This document shows positions 15,747 through 23,687 of a stretch of DNA of 60,869 bases, piece after piece; within the stretch, counting starts at the first letter, position 1; each line of letters starts with the position of its first letter. The stretch comes from Candidatus Zambryskibacteria bacterium RIFCSPLOWO2_01_FULL_39_39. GTDB taxonomy: Bacteria > Patescibacteriota > Minisyncoccia > Phycocordibacterales > WO2-35-19. The notes under the pieces are model-generated. The model made no database searches. It had not been told where the DNA came from and was given only the letters and a program-made list of their open reading frames with translations. Made by a program: the position numbers and the translations under genes. Location: positions 1-60,869 of the forward strand of contig MHWB01000002.1 of NCBI GenBank assembly GCA_001823925.1. The letters run 5' to 3'.

Positions 15747-16979
15747 ATGAAAAAGATATTACTTAGTCTTGGGTCCATACTTTTCGCAGGGGCGATCCTT
15801 GCGGGCGCAACGAGTGCGTTTGTTATGGATACAGAAAAAAGTACTGGTAATACTTTTGCATCCGGAGTTATAGATCTCAAAGTAGATAACGAAAGTTATG
15901 TGACGGACGAGAATGGAAAGTTGGTTTTCAGTCCTTCTACTTCTTGGGACCTCTCGGGACTGTCAGGGAAATTGTTCTTCAATTTCCTTGACATAAAGCC
16001 GGGGGATATCGGAGAAGATACAATAAGTCTCCATGTAAACAACAACAATGCTTGGGCTTGTATGAATATAAATCTTACAAGCACTCCAGAAAATGGAGTA
16101 AACGAGCCAGAGGGGTTGGTAGACAATACAGTCGGCCCAAATCAAGGAGAGTTGCAAGAACATCTTTACTTTGTTTTTTGGGCAGATGATGGAGACAATG
16201 TGTATGAAAAAGGAGAAAAGATATTCAAAAAAGGTTTGTCCAAAGATATATTCAACGGTGAGCCTTGGACACTGACAGATTCAGAGACAAGTATTTGGGC
16301 AGGAAGTTCTGGTTACGCCTATCAAAATGGTAGCTGGAAATACAATAATACTTGCAGAAACGGTGATCCTATACCGGGAGGTTCTACTAAGTTTATAGGC
16401 AAAGCATGGTGCTTTGGAGATATAAACGAGAATCCTCTAAATCAGGATGGTAAAGGCAAAACCCCTTCGAATTCCTCAGGACAAGTGGACAATGGTCCAC
16501 TTGTGAGAGGTACAGGATTTGTCTGCGAAGGCAGTGATGTGGGGAACATCGTACAGAGTGATGGTATTGGATTGGACGTAACATTTACTGCAGTCCAATC
16601 TAGGGGCAATGAGAATTTTGTGTGTGGCGATGAAGACGAAGGAGAAGGCGGTAACGAATATTGCTCTCACGGATACTGGAAGCAAAAGCAACACTTTGAT
16701 AGTTGGGTAGGCTTCGGCCCTAATCAACAGTTCTCTTCTGTTTTTGAAAATGCTTTTCCAGGAAAGACCTTGTTGCAAGTATTGCAACTTGGAGGGGGAG
16801 GGCTAAATAGGCTCGGAAGAGAGACAGTGGGTGCACTCCTTAATGCGGGTTCCGTAGACTTCCCTCTTACCCAAGCTGAAGTTGTGAGTATGTTTAATAC
16901 AACATACCCAGGCTCTCTAGACTCTTATGACACACTAACAGAAATGTTTGCTCTACCTGAAAGTTGTCCATTAAATTAA
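15747..16979 (+). CDS. TasA/camelysin-like surface protein 2
   Basis: 410 residues and paralogous to its neighbours, with the motif MDTEKSTGNTFASGVIDL where the others have FFSD. The TasA-like core spans about 20-290. The C-terminal 100 residues are a different module starting CSHGYWKQKQHFDSW and containing LGRETVGALLNA; this CxxGYWK domain recurs in secreted proteins of bacteria and archaea. It starts 16 bases after the preceding stop, within the same operon. Confidence 0.85.
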   Translation: MKKILLSLGSILFAGAILAGATSAFVMDTEKSTGNTFASGVIDLKVDNESYVTDENGKLVFSPSTSWDLSGLSGKLFFNFLDIKPGDIGEDTISLHVNNNNAWACMNINLTSTPENGVNEPEGLVDNTVGPNQGELQEHLYFVFWADDGDNVYEKGEKIFKKGLSKDIFNGEPWTLTDSETSIWAGSSGYAYQNGSWKYNNTCRNGDPIPGGSTKFIGKAWCFGDINENPLNQDGKGKTPSNSSGQVDNGPLVRGTGFVCEGSDVGNIVQSDGIGLDVTFTAVQSRGNENFVCGDEDEGEGGNEYCSHGYWKQKQHFDSWVGFGPNQQFSSVFENAFPGKTLLQVLQLGGGGLNRLGRETVGALLNAGSVDFPLTQAEVVSMFNTTYPGSLDSYDTLTEMFALPESCPLN

Positions 16980-17002
16980 AAAATTAATTCCCCGGAAATT
17001 AA

Positions 17003-18373
17003 ATGAAAAAAATATTATTAAGCTCATTTCTAATACTCTTTGCTGTATCCAGCCTTGTGCTCGGAGGTACTGGCGCATTCTTCTCTGACACCGAAACCTC
17101 AAGTGGAAACACCTTTACTGCGGGAGCAATAGATTTGAAAATAGATAACACGAGTTATTACAACGGAGTGTTGAACCAAGGTACTACGTGGTCTCTCACC
17201 GATCTTACGGACCATCTCTTTTTTGACTTTGACGATCTAAAGCCGGGTGACATTGGAGAAGATACGATCTCAATACATGTAGACAATAATGATGCATATG
17301 TATGTGCAGAAGTTACTCTCACAAGTAATGAGGAGAATGGTATCAACAACCCAGAAGCAGAGGATCAAGATATAACAGAAGGCCCAGGAGAAGGTGAGCT
17401 CGCTCAAAATGTAAACTTTATTTGGTGGGCGGACGATGGCGACAATGTTCTTGAGGGTGATGAGAATATAATCTCACAAGGTCCTATAGGTAATTTGCCT
17501 CTAAACCAGCCATACACAGTTGCTCTTGCTGATTCAGGGAGCAATATATGGACTGGTATCGGTGGTCCTGTAGCAGGGAGTGATACAAAGTATATTGGCA
17601 AAGGTTGGTGCTTTGGAAATCTTTCCGTCACGCCAGTTGTGCAAGATGGAGCCATAGTTGACACAAATCCTGCAGATGGCATACCGGATAATGGCCCAGA
17701 TGCGCGAGGCGCGGGGTTTAGCTGTGATGGATCTCTTTTGGACAACACTACCCAAACAGACCTACTCACTGCTGATATAAAATTTAGCGCAGTACAATCA
17801 AGACATAACCAGGATTTCCTTTGTGTACCAGATAAACCTCCAGTTGCTTGCGAGTTGACAGAGACTTATGCCGATGAAGTCGCCTCTAGCGATCAAGGTT
17901 TGCGCAAGAACAATACTGCAGTAACCGCAGATAGGAGTGATACTTCTTATGCTCTAGGAGCTCCGCAGAGCTCGGGTACTCCTTATGATGCTCCAGTTGT
18001 AGCAAATTCCTTCTTCTCGCTCGGATTTCCTCTTCTTGGAAACATGGCGGAGATAATACTTTCATTCAATGACAACTTTGTTGTAGATGGTCCGGGGAAC
18101 GATCTAAAACTTTGGGAGGTGACTGGGGGTACAAGCTATCCGGATGAAAAAGTAGATGTATATGTTGGGGATTCAACTGTTGGTCCGTGGACACAGGTAG
18201 GCGATGATGTAACCCGAGACGCAGAGATAGATCTATTTTTGGCTGGGGTGAGTCAAGCTCGCTATGTGCGCATAGTAGATGCAAGCAACCTTGCTTTATT
18301 TGAGGCTACTGCCGATGGTTACGACCTAGATGCCGTGCAAGCTCTAAATTGTATTCAGAGAGCAGAAGAATAA
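17003..18373 (+). CDS. TasA/camelysin-like surface protein 3 with lectin-like C-terminal domain
   Basis: 456 residues. The SipW-type signal segment GAFFSDTETSSGNTFTAG and the TasA core are as in protein 1. From about residue 285 a β-sandwich domain follows, with the landmarks GPGNDLKLWEV, EKVDVYVGDSTVGPWTQVGDD, ARYVRIVDAS and YDLDAVQAL. This pattern is common in discoidin-like domains of exported proteins. Different C-terminal modules on one shared core suggest subunits with distinct binding tips. Confidence 0.85.
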   Translation: MKKILLSSFLILFAVSSLVLGGTGAFFSDTETSSGNTFTAGAIDLKIDNTSYYNGVLNQGTTWSLTDLTDHLFFDFDDLKPGDIGEDTISIHVDNNDAYVCAEVTLTSNEENGINNPEAEDQDITEGPGEGELAQNVNFIWWADDGDNVLEGDENIISQGPIGNLPLNQPYTVALADSGSNIWTGIGGPVAGSDTKYIGKGWCFGNLSVTPVVQDGAIVDTNPADGIPDNGPDARGAGFSCDGSLLDNTTQTDLLTADIKFSAVQSRHNQDFLCVPDKPPVACELTETYADEVASSDQGLRKNNTAVTADRSDTSYALGAPQSSGTPYDAPVVANSFFSLGFPLLGNMAEIILSFNDNFVVDGPGNDLKLWEVTGGTSYPDEKVDVYVGDSTVGPWTQVGDDVTRDAEIDLFLAGVSQARYVRIVDASNLALFEATADGYDLDAVQALNCIQRAEE

Positions 18374-18412
18374 TTCTAAGATTCTGCAAATTCCATAGTT
18401 TCGCAAAATTAG

Positions 18413-19537
18413 ATGAAAAAGTTATTCAAAATCCCATACTATTTTCTTGTTGTAGGAGTTGCTTCCATAGGTTTACTTTTGCTTGCAACTCTTTTACCAA
18501 TACCCGGCAACTTGAGAGTAAAGATTGTAAAGTCGGGTTCTATGGAACCAGCCATAAAGACTGGAGGACTTGTCTTCATAAGAGAAGCTTCTAGTTACAA
18601 AATGGGAGATGTAATAACATTCGGGCAAGATACCAAGACCCAGATCCCAACTACCCACAGGATTATAGAAGAAAGTGGGGAGGGTGCTTCAAAAACATTT
18701 ACTACCATGGGAGATGCCAATGATGCTCCAGATCCCAAGGAAGTAGGAGTAGGGGAGATAAGGGGTAAAGTAATATTTTCGCTTCCTTATGCTGGGTACA
18801 TACTAGATTTTGCAAAGAAGCCTATGGGGTTTCTGCTACTTGTGGGTGTGCCAGCTCTTATTATTATCTTTGAGGAGTTAATAAAAATTTGGAAAGAAAT
18901 AAAAAAAATAAGAAGAAGAAAAAATGAGGAAGCCCTAGAGTATGTTTCAAGTGAGGCTTTACCAATAGAATTGGAAAGAAATGTTCAATCAGTGTATAGA
19001 GAAGGTAATGTGCTAGATTTGCGGGCTAAATTTGAACAAAAATCTAGAGAGGGTTTGTCTTTCAGGAGAAGAGACACTTCAGACTTTGGACTCAAAGTTG
19101 TGAGTATTCTTCTCTTGGCCATAGTCCCTCTCCTCGGTTTCGGTAGTGTGGGTAGTACTGTTTCTTACTACAACGAAAGCGAAGTCTCTCTCGGTAATAT
19201 TTTGCAAGCGGGTAGTAATTATAAAAATTTTACAGAGAATAATCTGAGGGTGAATAATGATGAAGAGGTTGTACTTGGAGTTTCTGTTGAGACCTCTCTC
19301 TCTGAAGTTTCGGAAGATCTAGCACCTAGTGAGGTAGAAGAAAATAAAATTGAGGAAGAATCAGAAGAACAGGTTGTAGAAGAGAGTGAAGAAGTCGTAG
19401 AAGAAGAACTAAATGAAGAAAATACTAACACAGAAGTAGAATTAGAAGACACCGAAGATGAAAACGTAACAGAAAGTAATGCAGTAGAGGAAGAACAAGA
19501 AATAGTGGAGCCGACTCCGGTAACAATTTCAGAATAG
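18413..19537 (+). CDS. sipW: SipW-type signal peptidase I fused to a TasA-like signal segment and acidic tail
   Basis: 374 residues. The peptidase domain has the S26B Ser-His dyad: S43 in KSGSMEPAIKTGG and H82 in PTTHRII, with two membrane segments (about 8-28 and 137-155). After a basic linker, residues 227-268 repeat the layout of a TasA signal: a hydrophobic helix, then STVSYYNESEVSLGNILQAG, close to SDSETSTGNILTAG of TasA protein 1. The last 75 residues are strongly acidic. The enzyme thus carries what looks like its own substrate. It closes the TasA operon, 39 bases after protein 3. Confidence 0.88.
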   Translation: MKKLFKIPYYFLVVGVASIGLLLLATLLPIPGNLRVKIVKSGSMEPAIKTGGLVFIREASSYKMGDVITFGQDTKTQIPTTHRIIEESGEGASKTFTTMGDANDAPDPKEVGVGEIRGKVIFSLPYAGYILDFAKKPMGFLLLVGVPALIIIFEELIKIWKEIKKIRRRKNEEALEYVSSEALPIELERNVQSVYREGNVLDLRAKFEQKSREGLSFRRRDTSDFGLKVVSILLLAIVPLLGFGSVGSTVSYYNESEVSLGNILQAGSNYKNFTENNLRVNNDEEVVLGVSVETSLSEVSEDLAPSEVEENKIEEESEEQVVEESEEVVEEELNEENTNTEVELEDTEDENVTESNAVEEEQEIVEPTPVTISE

Positions 19538-19566
19538 TAAGATAAAAATTTCTTAAATAAAACTTG

Positions 19567-19598
19567 ACCCCGTTAGAATTTAATATTTCTAGCGGGGT
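19567..19598. repeat. 12-bp stem hairpin after sipW
   Basis: ACCCCGTTAGAA (19567-19578) pairs with TTCTAGCGGGGT (19587-19598) with one wobble. There is no T-run after it; its end overlaps the -35 box of the next unit, so it may separate transcripts rather than act as a simple terminator. Confidence 0.5.
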
Positions 19599-19625
19599 TG
19601 ACATTTGGTGAACAGTGATTAGAAT
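19598..19625 (+). promoter_or_regulatory. Promoter of the 19632-19732 RNA candidate
   Basis: TTGACA (19598-19603), 16-base spacer, TAGAAT (19620-19625). Confidence 0.5.
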
Positions 19626-19631
19626 TCCATA

Positions 19632-19732
19632 TACATAAAACCCAGAATGGGTGCTAGATCACTCCCGTGATCCTGAGTTTATCGAAGGATTTTACGGGAT
19701 TTCCCCGATCCAGCGCCCATTCTGGGTTTTTT
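19632..19732 (+). ncRNA. Candidate ~100-nt structured RNA or palindromic element
   Basis: The outer stem pairs 19641-19660 with 19707-19726 (20 bp with one wobble and one mismatch), and TTTTTT follows. Inside is a second hairpin, TCCCGT/ACGGGA plus ATCC/GGAT (19663-19699). A promoter precedes it, so it reads like a small RNA gene ending in a terminator. Flanking GAATTCC (19622-19628) and GGAATTC (19733-19739) extend the inverted symmetry, so a MITE-like element is an alternative. No coding frame is convincing. Confidence 0.45.
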
Positions 19733-19807
19733 GGAATTCAGATAAGACTTCTTTAATGACATAATTATAACAAACTAAAGTCAATTTAAGCAATTCACAT
19801 CTGGGTG

Positions 19808-19835
19808 TTGACATCGCTACCGATTCTTCTAGGAT
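19808..19835 (+). promoter_or_regulatory. Promoter of leader ORF and downstream secreted protein
   Basis: TTGACA (19808-19813), 16-base spacer, TAGGAT (19830-19835). Confidence 0.55.
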
Positions 19836-19881
19836 GAAAGTGTTACTAGAGTGGTCTTCTTTTGGGGAAAAGGAGGGCAAA

Positions 19882-20040
19882 ATGAAGACGGTAATGTTTC
19901 CCCATTTTTTCGCACAAAAAAATAATTTGTCAAACAAAGTAGCCGCTTCGCGAGAGATTTCGCTTGAAGCGGCTATTTTGTTTGGTCGATACTTCTCCGC
20001 TTCAGAGCTTATGCATACTGAAGCGGGGAAGGAAAAATAA
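19882..20040 (+). CDS. Short leader ORF, 52 codons, doubtful
   Basis: It begins MKTVMFPHFFAQKNN at an ATG with AAGGAGGG seven bases upstream, an unusually good ribosome site for this genome. There is no recognisable domain. The second half of the frame runs across two strong hairpins (19941-20031), so it may be a translated leader controlling the gene at 20070 rather than a working protein. Confidence 0.35.
   Translation: MKTVMFPHFFAQKNNLSNKVAASREISLEAAILFGRYFSASELMHTEAGKEK
19941..20031 (+). promoter_or_regulatory. Attenuator-like double hairpin
   Basis: Four segments carry alternating copies of one motif: AGCCGCTTC (19941-19949), GAAGCGGCT (19966-19974), CTTCTCCGCTTCA (19992-20004) and TGAAGCGGGGAAG (20019-20031). 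Segments 1:2 and 3:4 form hairpins, and 2:3 can pair instead (GAAGCGG with CCGCTTC). Hairpin 1:2 is followed by ATTTTGTTT, like a terminator. Confidence 0.45.
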
Positions 20041-20069
20041 TTTATTAAAAATTAATTGTAATAAAAGAT

Positions 20070-20702
20070 ATGAAAAAATTTATAGCTTTTGCTTCGGCCG
20101 CAGCCTTTTTGGTTTCAGCCGTTCCTGCTTTGGCTTTTGGCGGATTTCATTTCTCATCATCTGATCTAGATATAGATGTTGATGTAGACAATGATGCGTA
20201 CGTCAAAAACGATGTTGACACTACCGCTTCAACGGGAGGCAATACTTCAACGGGTGGCAGTGCTCGCAACAGAGTCAGTGGAGGCAATGTTGACAATACT
20301 GAAGCCAACGGCGGAGATACTGGGGATATAGATACTGGGGACGCTTTTGCCACAACTTATGTTACTAACACTGTCAATAGCAATGACATTGTAGTTCGAA
20401 GTGATTGCGGATGCCGAGGTGAGGCCGATCTTGATGTTGATGTAGACAATGATGCTACTGTAAAGAATTATGTTGACACTAAGGCTAAAACAGGTCACAA
20501 CGACTCTGTGGGTGGTAATGCTTCTAACAAAGTAAAGAGCAACTCCTCACACAGCTATCATCATTGGTTTGGTGGAAGCAACAGCGTTGACAATACTGAA
20601 GCCAACGGCGGAGATGCTGGTGAAATCACAACAGGTGATGCTGATGCCTACTCTGATGTTGTAAACGTTGTAAATACCAACGTTGTTCGAGTACGCAGAT
20701 AA
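20070..20702 (+). CDS. Secreted repeat protein (TGDA/NTN type)
   Basis: 210 residues. A signal peptide (KKFIAFASAAAFLVSAVPALA) precedes two copies of a repeat of about 85 residues: acidic LDVDVDNDAxVKNxVDT, a T/G/N-rich middle with GGNxSxGG, VDNTEANGGD, then TGDAxAxxxVxNxVNxNxVxVR. A histidine-rich stretch (SSHSYHHWFGG) interrupts copy 2, and CGC lies between copies. It shares the repeat style with the 830-residue protein downstream and is probably a β-structured surface protein. No enzymatic motif seen. Confidence 0.75.
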   Translation: MKKFIAFASAAAFLVSAVPALAFGGFHFSSSDLDIDVDVDNDAYVKNDVDTTASTGGNTSTGGSARNRVSGGNVDNTEANGGDTGDIDTGDAFATTYVTNTVNSNDIVVRSDCGCRGEADLDVDVDNDATVKNYVDTKAKTGHNDSVGGNASNKVKSNSSHSYHHWFGGSNSVDNTEANGGDAGEITTGDADAYSDVVNVVNTNVVRVRR

Positions 20703-20783
20703 TCTGCATTTGTTCTTTTTGTTAACTCCGACAAAATCGTCGGAGCCGAAATCTGTCTGTCATCTGACGGACGGACTTCGGGC

Positions 20784-20817
20784 TAAGCTAAGTTCATCAG
20801 CTGATGAACTTAGCTTA
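20784..20817. repeat. Perfect 34-bp palindrome before the 20827 gene
   Basis: TAAGCTAAGTTCATCAG (20784-20800) is followed directly by its exact complement (20801-20817). The ribosome site GGAG lies just after it, with the ATG at 20827. A smaller hairpin CTCCGAC-aaaatc-GTCGGAG lies upstream (about 20726-20745). Confidence 0.75.
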
Positions 20818-20826
20818 TCCGGAGAT

Positions 20827-21201
20827 ATGAAAAAATTTATAATAGTTTTAATTACCCTTTATGCATTACCGACTTTTGTCTTGGCTGATTCTACTAATGT
20901 TGTAAATAATGTTACCACTTCAGTTTCAACGGGTGGTAACACAAGTGATGGGGTGGTGACAGAAGGTCAAAGCAAAGGAAGTGTCAAGATTTACACTGAA
21001 GTCAATGGTGAAGTAGTAGAAGATTTCCAAAAAGAAGTAAGTGGTGAGAAGCAAATTAATTATGAAGTGAGCAATGAATTTGAGGGAGGCAGGGTAGAAA
21101 CAAAGGTAGAAGTAAATGGAAATGTGTCAAAGGCGCCCTTTGACACTTTACAAATGTTTATAAAATATGTAAAATATGTATTTTCATTCTTTAAATTTTA
21201 A
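20827..21201 (+). CDS. Small secreted protein, REP palindrome inside its 3' end
   Basis: 124 residues from the ATG preceded by GGAG; a longer upstream frame is unlikely because it would cross the palindrome. A signal peptide (KKFIIVLITLYALPTFVLA) is followed by a T/S/N-rich segment (NNVTTSVSTGGNTSDG), resembling the repeats of its neighbours, and a β-strand-rich part. The last 25 residues (from SKAPFDT on) come from or follow a REP palindrome at 21125-21145, so the tail looks acquired. The end overlaps the next start by 26 bases. Confidence 0.7.
   Translation: MKKFIIVLITLYALPTFVLADSTNVVNNVTTSVSTGGNTSDGVVTEGQSKGSVKIYTEVNGEVVEDFQKEVSGEKQINYEVSNEFEGGRVETKVEVNGNVSKAPFDTLQMFIKYVKYVFSFFKF
21125..21145. 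repeat. REP palindrome copy (same as at the RAYT gene)
   Basis: TGTCAAAGGCGCCCTTTGACA, identical to 35477-35497 and the exact reverse complement of 36142-36162. It lies in frame inside the small secreted protein gene, about 14 kb from the transposase gene. Confidence 0.85.
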
Positions 21202-23668
21202 TAGATACAAAATAACCAAAGTCGCCTTTTCAGTATTTTTGGTGATAGGTATTTTAAATTGGGCTTTTATGCCGGGTCTTCTTACTTATGCCGAAGAAGA
21301 AGTCCCTGCAATTGAAATTGCGGTAGTAGAAACTCCCTCAGCCCCAGAAGTTGTTGTACCGAGTGAGGTGGTTATTGAAACTGGAGATGCGGTTTCTCAA
21401 TCTGAAATTCAAAATGATGCTAACACTCAAGAAATAACTACTGAAGCGCAAAATTCAGGACAAATAGCTCCCCAAAGTTCAGAAAATAATGAGGTAAGCA
21501 CTTCTGTTTTAAATATTGAAGGTCAAAATGAAGCAGAAGTACAAAATACAGCTACCACCACTGCAGAGACTGGAAGCAATAATGCCGAAGGTGTCGCCAC
21601 CACGACGATAACAACAGGTGATGCAGTCGGAAATGTTGACGTGGTTAATTTGGTAAATACAAACATTGTTGATTCTAGCGGTAGTATTATAGCTGGTGGC
21701 GCTTCTTTGGGTGGTTCGTCTTTAGATTTGCGCGCAAACTTCGCAAGCACTACAGCAAGCACTACTTGCCCATTATGCCTCAGTGATATTTCGATAGAGA
21801 ATCAAAATAATGCAACGGTTACAAATAATATAATCGTATCGGCCGAAACCGGAGACAACAATGCTTCTAGCACAGGTGCTGGAATAATTAGAACCGGCGA
21901 TGCTTTTGCCGGTGCTAATGTGGTAAATATCATAAACAGCAATATCGTCAAATCAAACTATATGCTTTTGGTTTTTAATAACTTTGGCGATTGGTCTGGT
22001 GATTTGGTTTTCCCCAATAGCGATTTTTTTGCAAATTTGTTTTCCAATTTTTCTTCTGGTTGTATTACTTGTAGTGGCGACACTTACCTTTCAAATAGTA
22101 ACAACGCTAATGTTTCAAACACAGTTAATACTTCAGCAGAGAGTGGCGATAATACTGCCTCTGGAGAAGGGACTTCTATAAACTCAGGAGAGGCTCTGGC
22201 ATCTTCAAATGTTTATAACCAAGTCAATACAAATGTTTATAATAGCGCATCTTTTTATCTCCTAATAAAAGTTTTTGGTGATTGGGGTGGCAATATATTT
22301 AATTTACCAGAAGGGATCGTCTGGCGTGAGACACCAAAGGGTATCGTCCTTTATAATGAAGCAGACGGCAATCCGTTGGAAAGTGAAATGCAGCCTTTGG
22401 TTGGAGGAGGGGAAACTTCAATTCAAAATACCAACAGTGCGGATGTTGTAAACAATATTAATGTCAGTGCTACTACAGGAAACAATAATGCTCTTGGCGA
22501 TGATGTTTCTATTCAGACGGGCAATGCTTATGCTGGGTCTAATCAGGTCAATATAGTCAATACCAATGTGGTAAGCAGTAACTGGACGAGGGTTTTAGTA
22601 AATATATTTGGCAACTGGCAAGGCAACATTTCTTTTGGAGAGCCAGATTTATGGATAGGTACGGTCGCAGAATCTTCGGGCACTTTGGTTCCAGGTTCTT
22701 CTGTTAAATTTACAACCACTATAAAAAATAATGGTGACGCTACCGCAAGTGGTATTAAGGTCTTGGCAGAACCAGAATTTCCTTATTTGGATATTGATGG
22801 AAATAATGAATGGATACTTAGTCCACTTTTGGCTGGAGAGTCAACGGAAATCTCTTATAGTGGCTCTATCTCTAGGAGCATGCCTTTGGGGGCTATTCCA
22901 ATACAAAATACAGTTTCGGTATCTTCGTTTGAAACAGATGGCAATATGGAAGACAATACTGATGTTATTGATTTAGTCGCTTATAATTATTCAGGACCAA
23001 GAGTTCGGCCATCTCATGTTTCGCGCACATCTACATACCCTAATTTGGAAGTGACAAAAACCCATACTCTTAAAAGCGCTGTGGGTATAAATGGGGTAGA
23101 AATGGTGCCATTTCTCGGCTCGGCTGATTATAAAATAGTAGTTAAAAATAATGGAGGCTTGGCTTATGAAGGGCTACTTGTGGATCAACTTAAAAATGAA
23201 GCTGGTGAAATTATAAATGAACAGACTTGGGACCTTGGCAAGATTTTTGCAAATGAAGAAATTGTTATTACTTATACTACTGAATTTACTGCGAGCACCA
23301 CTCCGGGTACTTACACCAACTATGCTTGGGTGGAAGCTTTGGGGGGAGATTATTCTTATAACCCCAAACTAGCCTCAAAAACTATTTCAAATATGGCGTC
23401 AAGTACCGTTGTGGTTGCAGAGAAACCAATCGTTTTAATTGTAGAAGAACAAGTGAAGGCTTTGGGTGAAGTTTTGGGATTGCTTATCGAAGATGTATCG
23501 GCAGTGGGGGAAGAACAATATGTGGAATTTCTTGGAGGTTTTTGCAGAGAAGAGAGCGGGGATAAAATGAAAACCCTAAGTGTTTCTCAAAGCATTCTCT
23601 TGGGTCTCTCATTTATCCTTATCGTACGAAAGAAAAAGTATATTCCTACTAATTTGTTTATGATCTAA
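21176..23668 (+). CDS. Large repetitive surface protein with DUF11-like domains
   Basis: 830 residues. The signal segment (KVAFSVFLVIGILNWAFMPGLLTYA) is followed by about four repeats of roughly 105 residues with a shared plan: QNxNxAxVxN, SAxTGxNxAxG, xTGxAxAxxNVxNxxNTNV, then FGDWxGN(I/L). From about residue 500 two β-sandwich modules of DUF11/CARDB type follow (SGTLVPGSSVKFTTTIKNNG; LEVTKTHTLKS...YKIVVKNNGG). The C-terminus is a hydrophobic segment and KKK, a membrane anchor. It probably projects from the cell surface as an adhesin or structural protein. Confidence 0.8.
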   Translation: MYFHSLNFNRYKITKVAFSVFLVIGILNWAFMPGLLTYAEEEVPAIEIAVVETPSAPEVVVPSEVVIETGDAVSQSEIQNDANTQEITTEAQNSGQIAPQSSENNEVSTSVLNIEGQNEAEVQNTATTTAETGSNNAEGVATTTITTGDAVGNVDVVNLVNTNIVDSSGSIIAGGASLGGSSLDLRANFASTTASTTCPLCLSDISIENQNNATVTNNIIVSAETGDNNASSTGAGIIRTGDAFAGANVVNIINSNIVKSNYMLLVFNNFGDWSGDLVFPNSDFFANLFSNFSSGCITCSGDTYLSNSNNANVSNTVNTSAESGDNTASGEGTSINSGEALASSNVYNQVNTNVYNSASFYLLIKVFGDWGGNIFNLPEGIVWRETPKGIVLYNEADGNPLESEMQPLVGGGETSIQNTNSADVVNNINVSATTGNNNALGDDVSIQTGNAYAGSNQVNIVNTNVVSSNWTRVLVNIFGNWQGNISFGEPDLWIGTVAESSGTLVPGSSVKFTTTIKNNGDATASGIKVLAEPEFPYLDIDGNNEWILSPLLAGESTEISYSGSISRSMPLGAIPIQNTVSVSSFETDGNMEDNTDVIDLVAYNYSGPRVRPSHVSRTSTYPNLEVTKTHTLKSAVGINGVEMVPFLGSADYKIVVKNNGGLAYEGLLVDQLKNEAGEIINEQTWDLGKIFANEEIVITYTTEFTASTTPGTYTNYAWVEALGGDYSYNPKLASKTISNMASSTVVVAEKPIVLIVEEQVKALGEVLGLLIEDVSAVGEEQYVEFLGGFCREESGDKMKTLSVSQSILLGLSFILIVRKKKYIPTNLFMI

Positions 23669-23687
23669 ATTATGTTATAATAATTTG

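Noticed and set aside
20683-20826. Upstream extension of the small secreted protein
   Set aside because: The added 48 codons cross two palindromes and precede a clear signal peptide with its own ribosome site.
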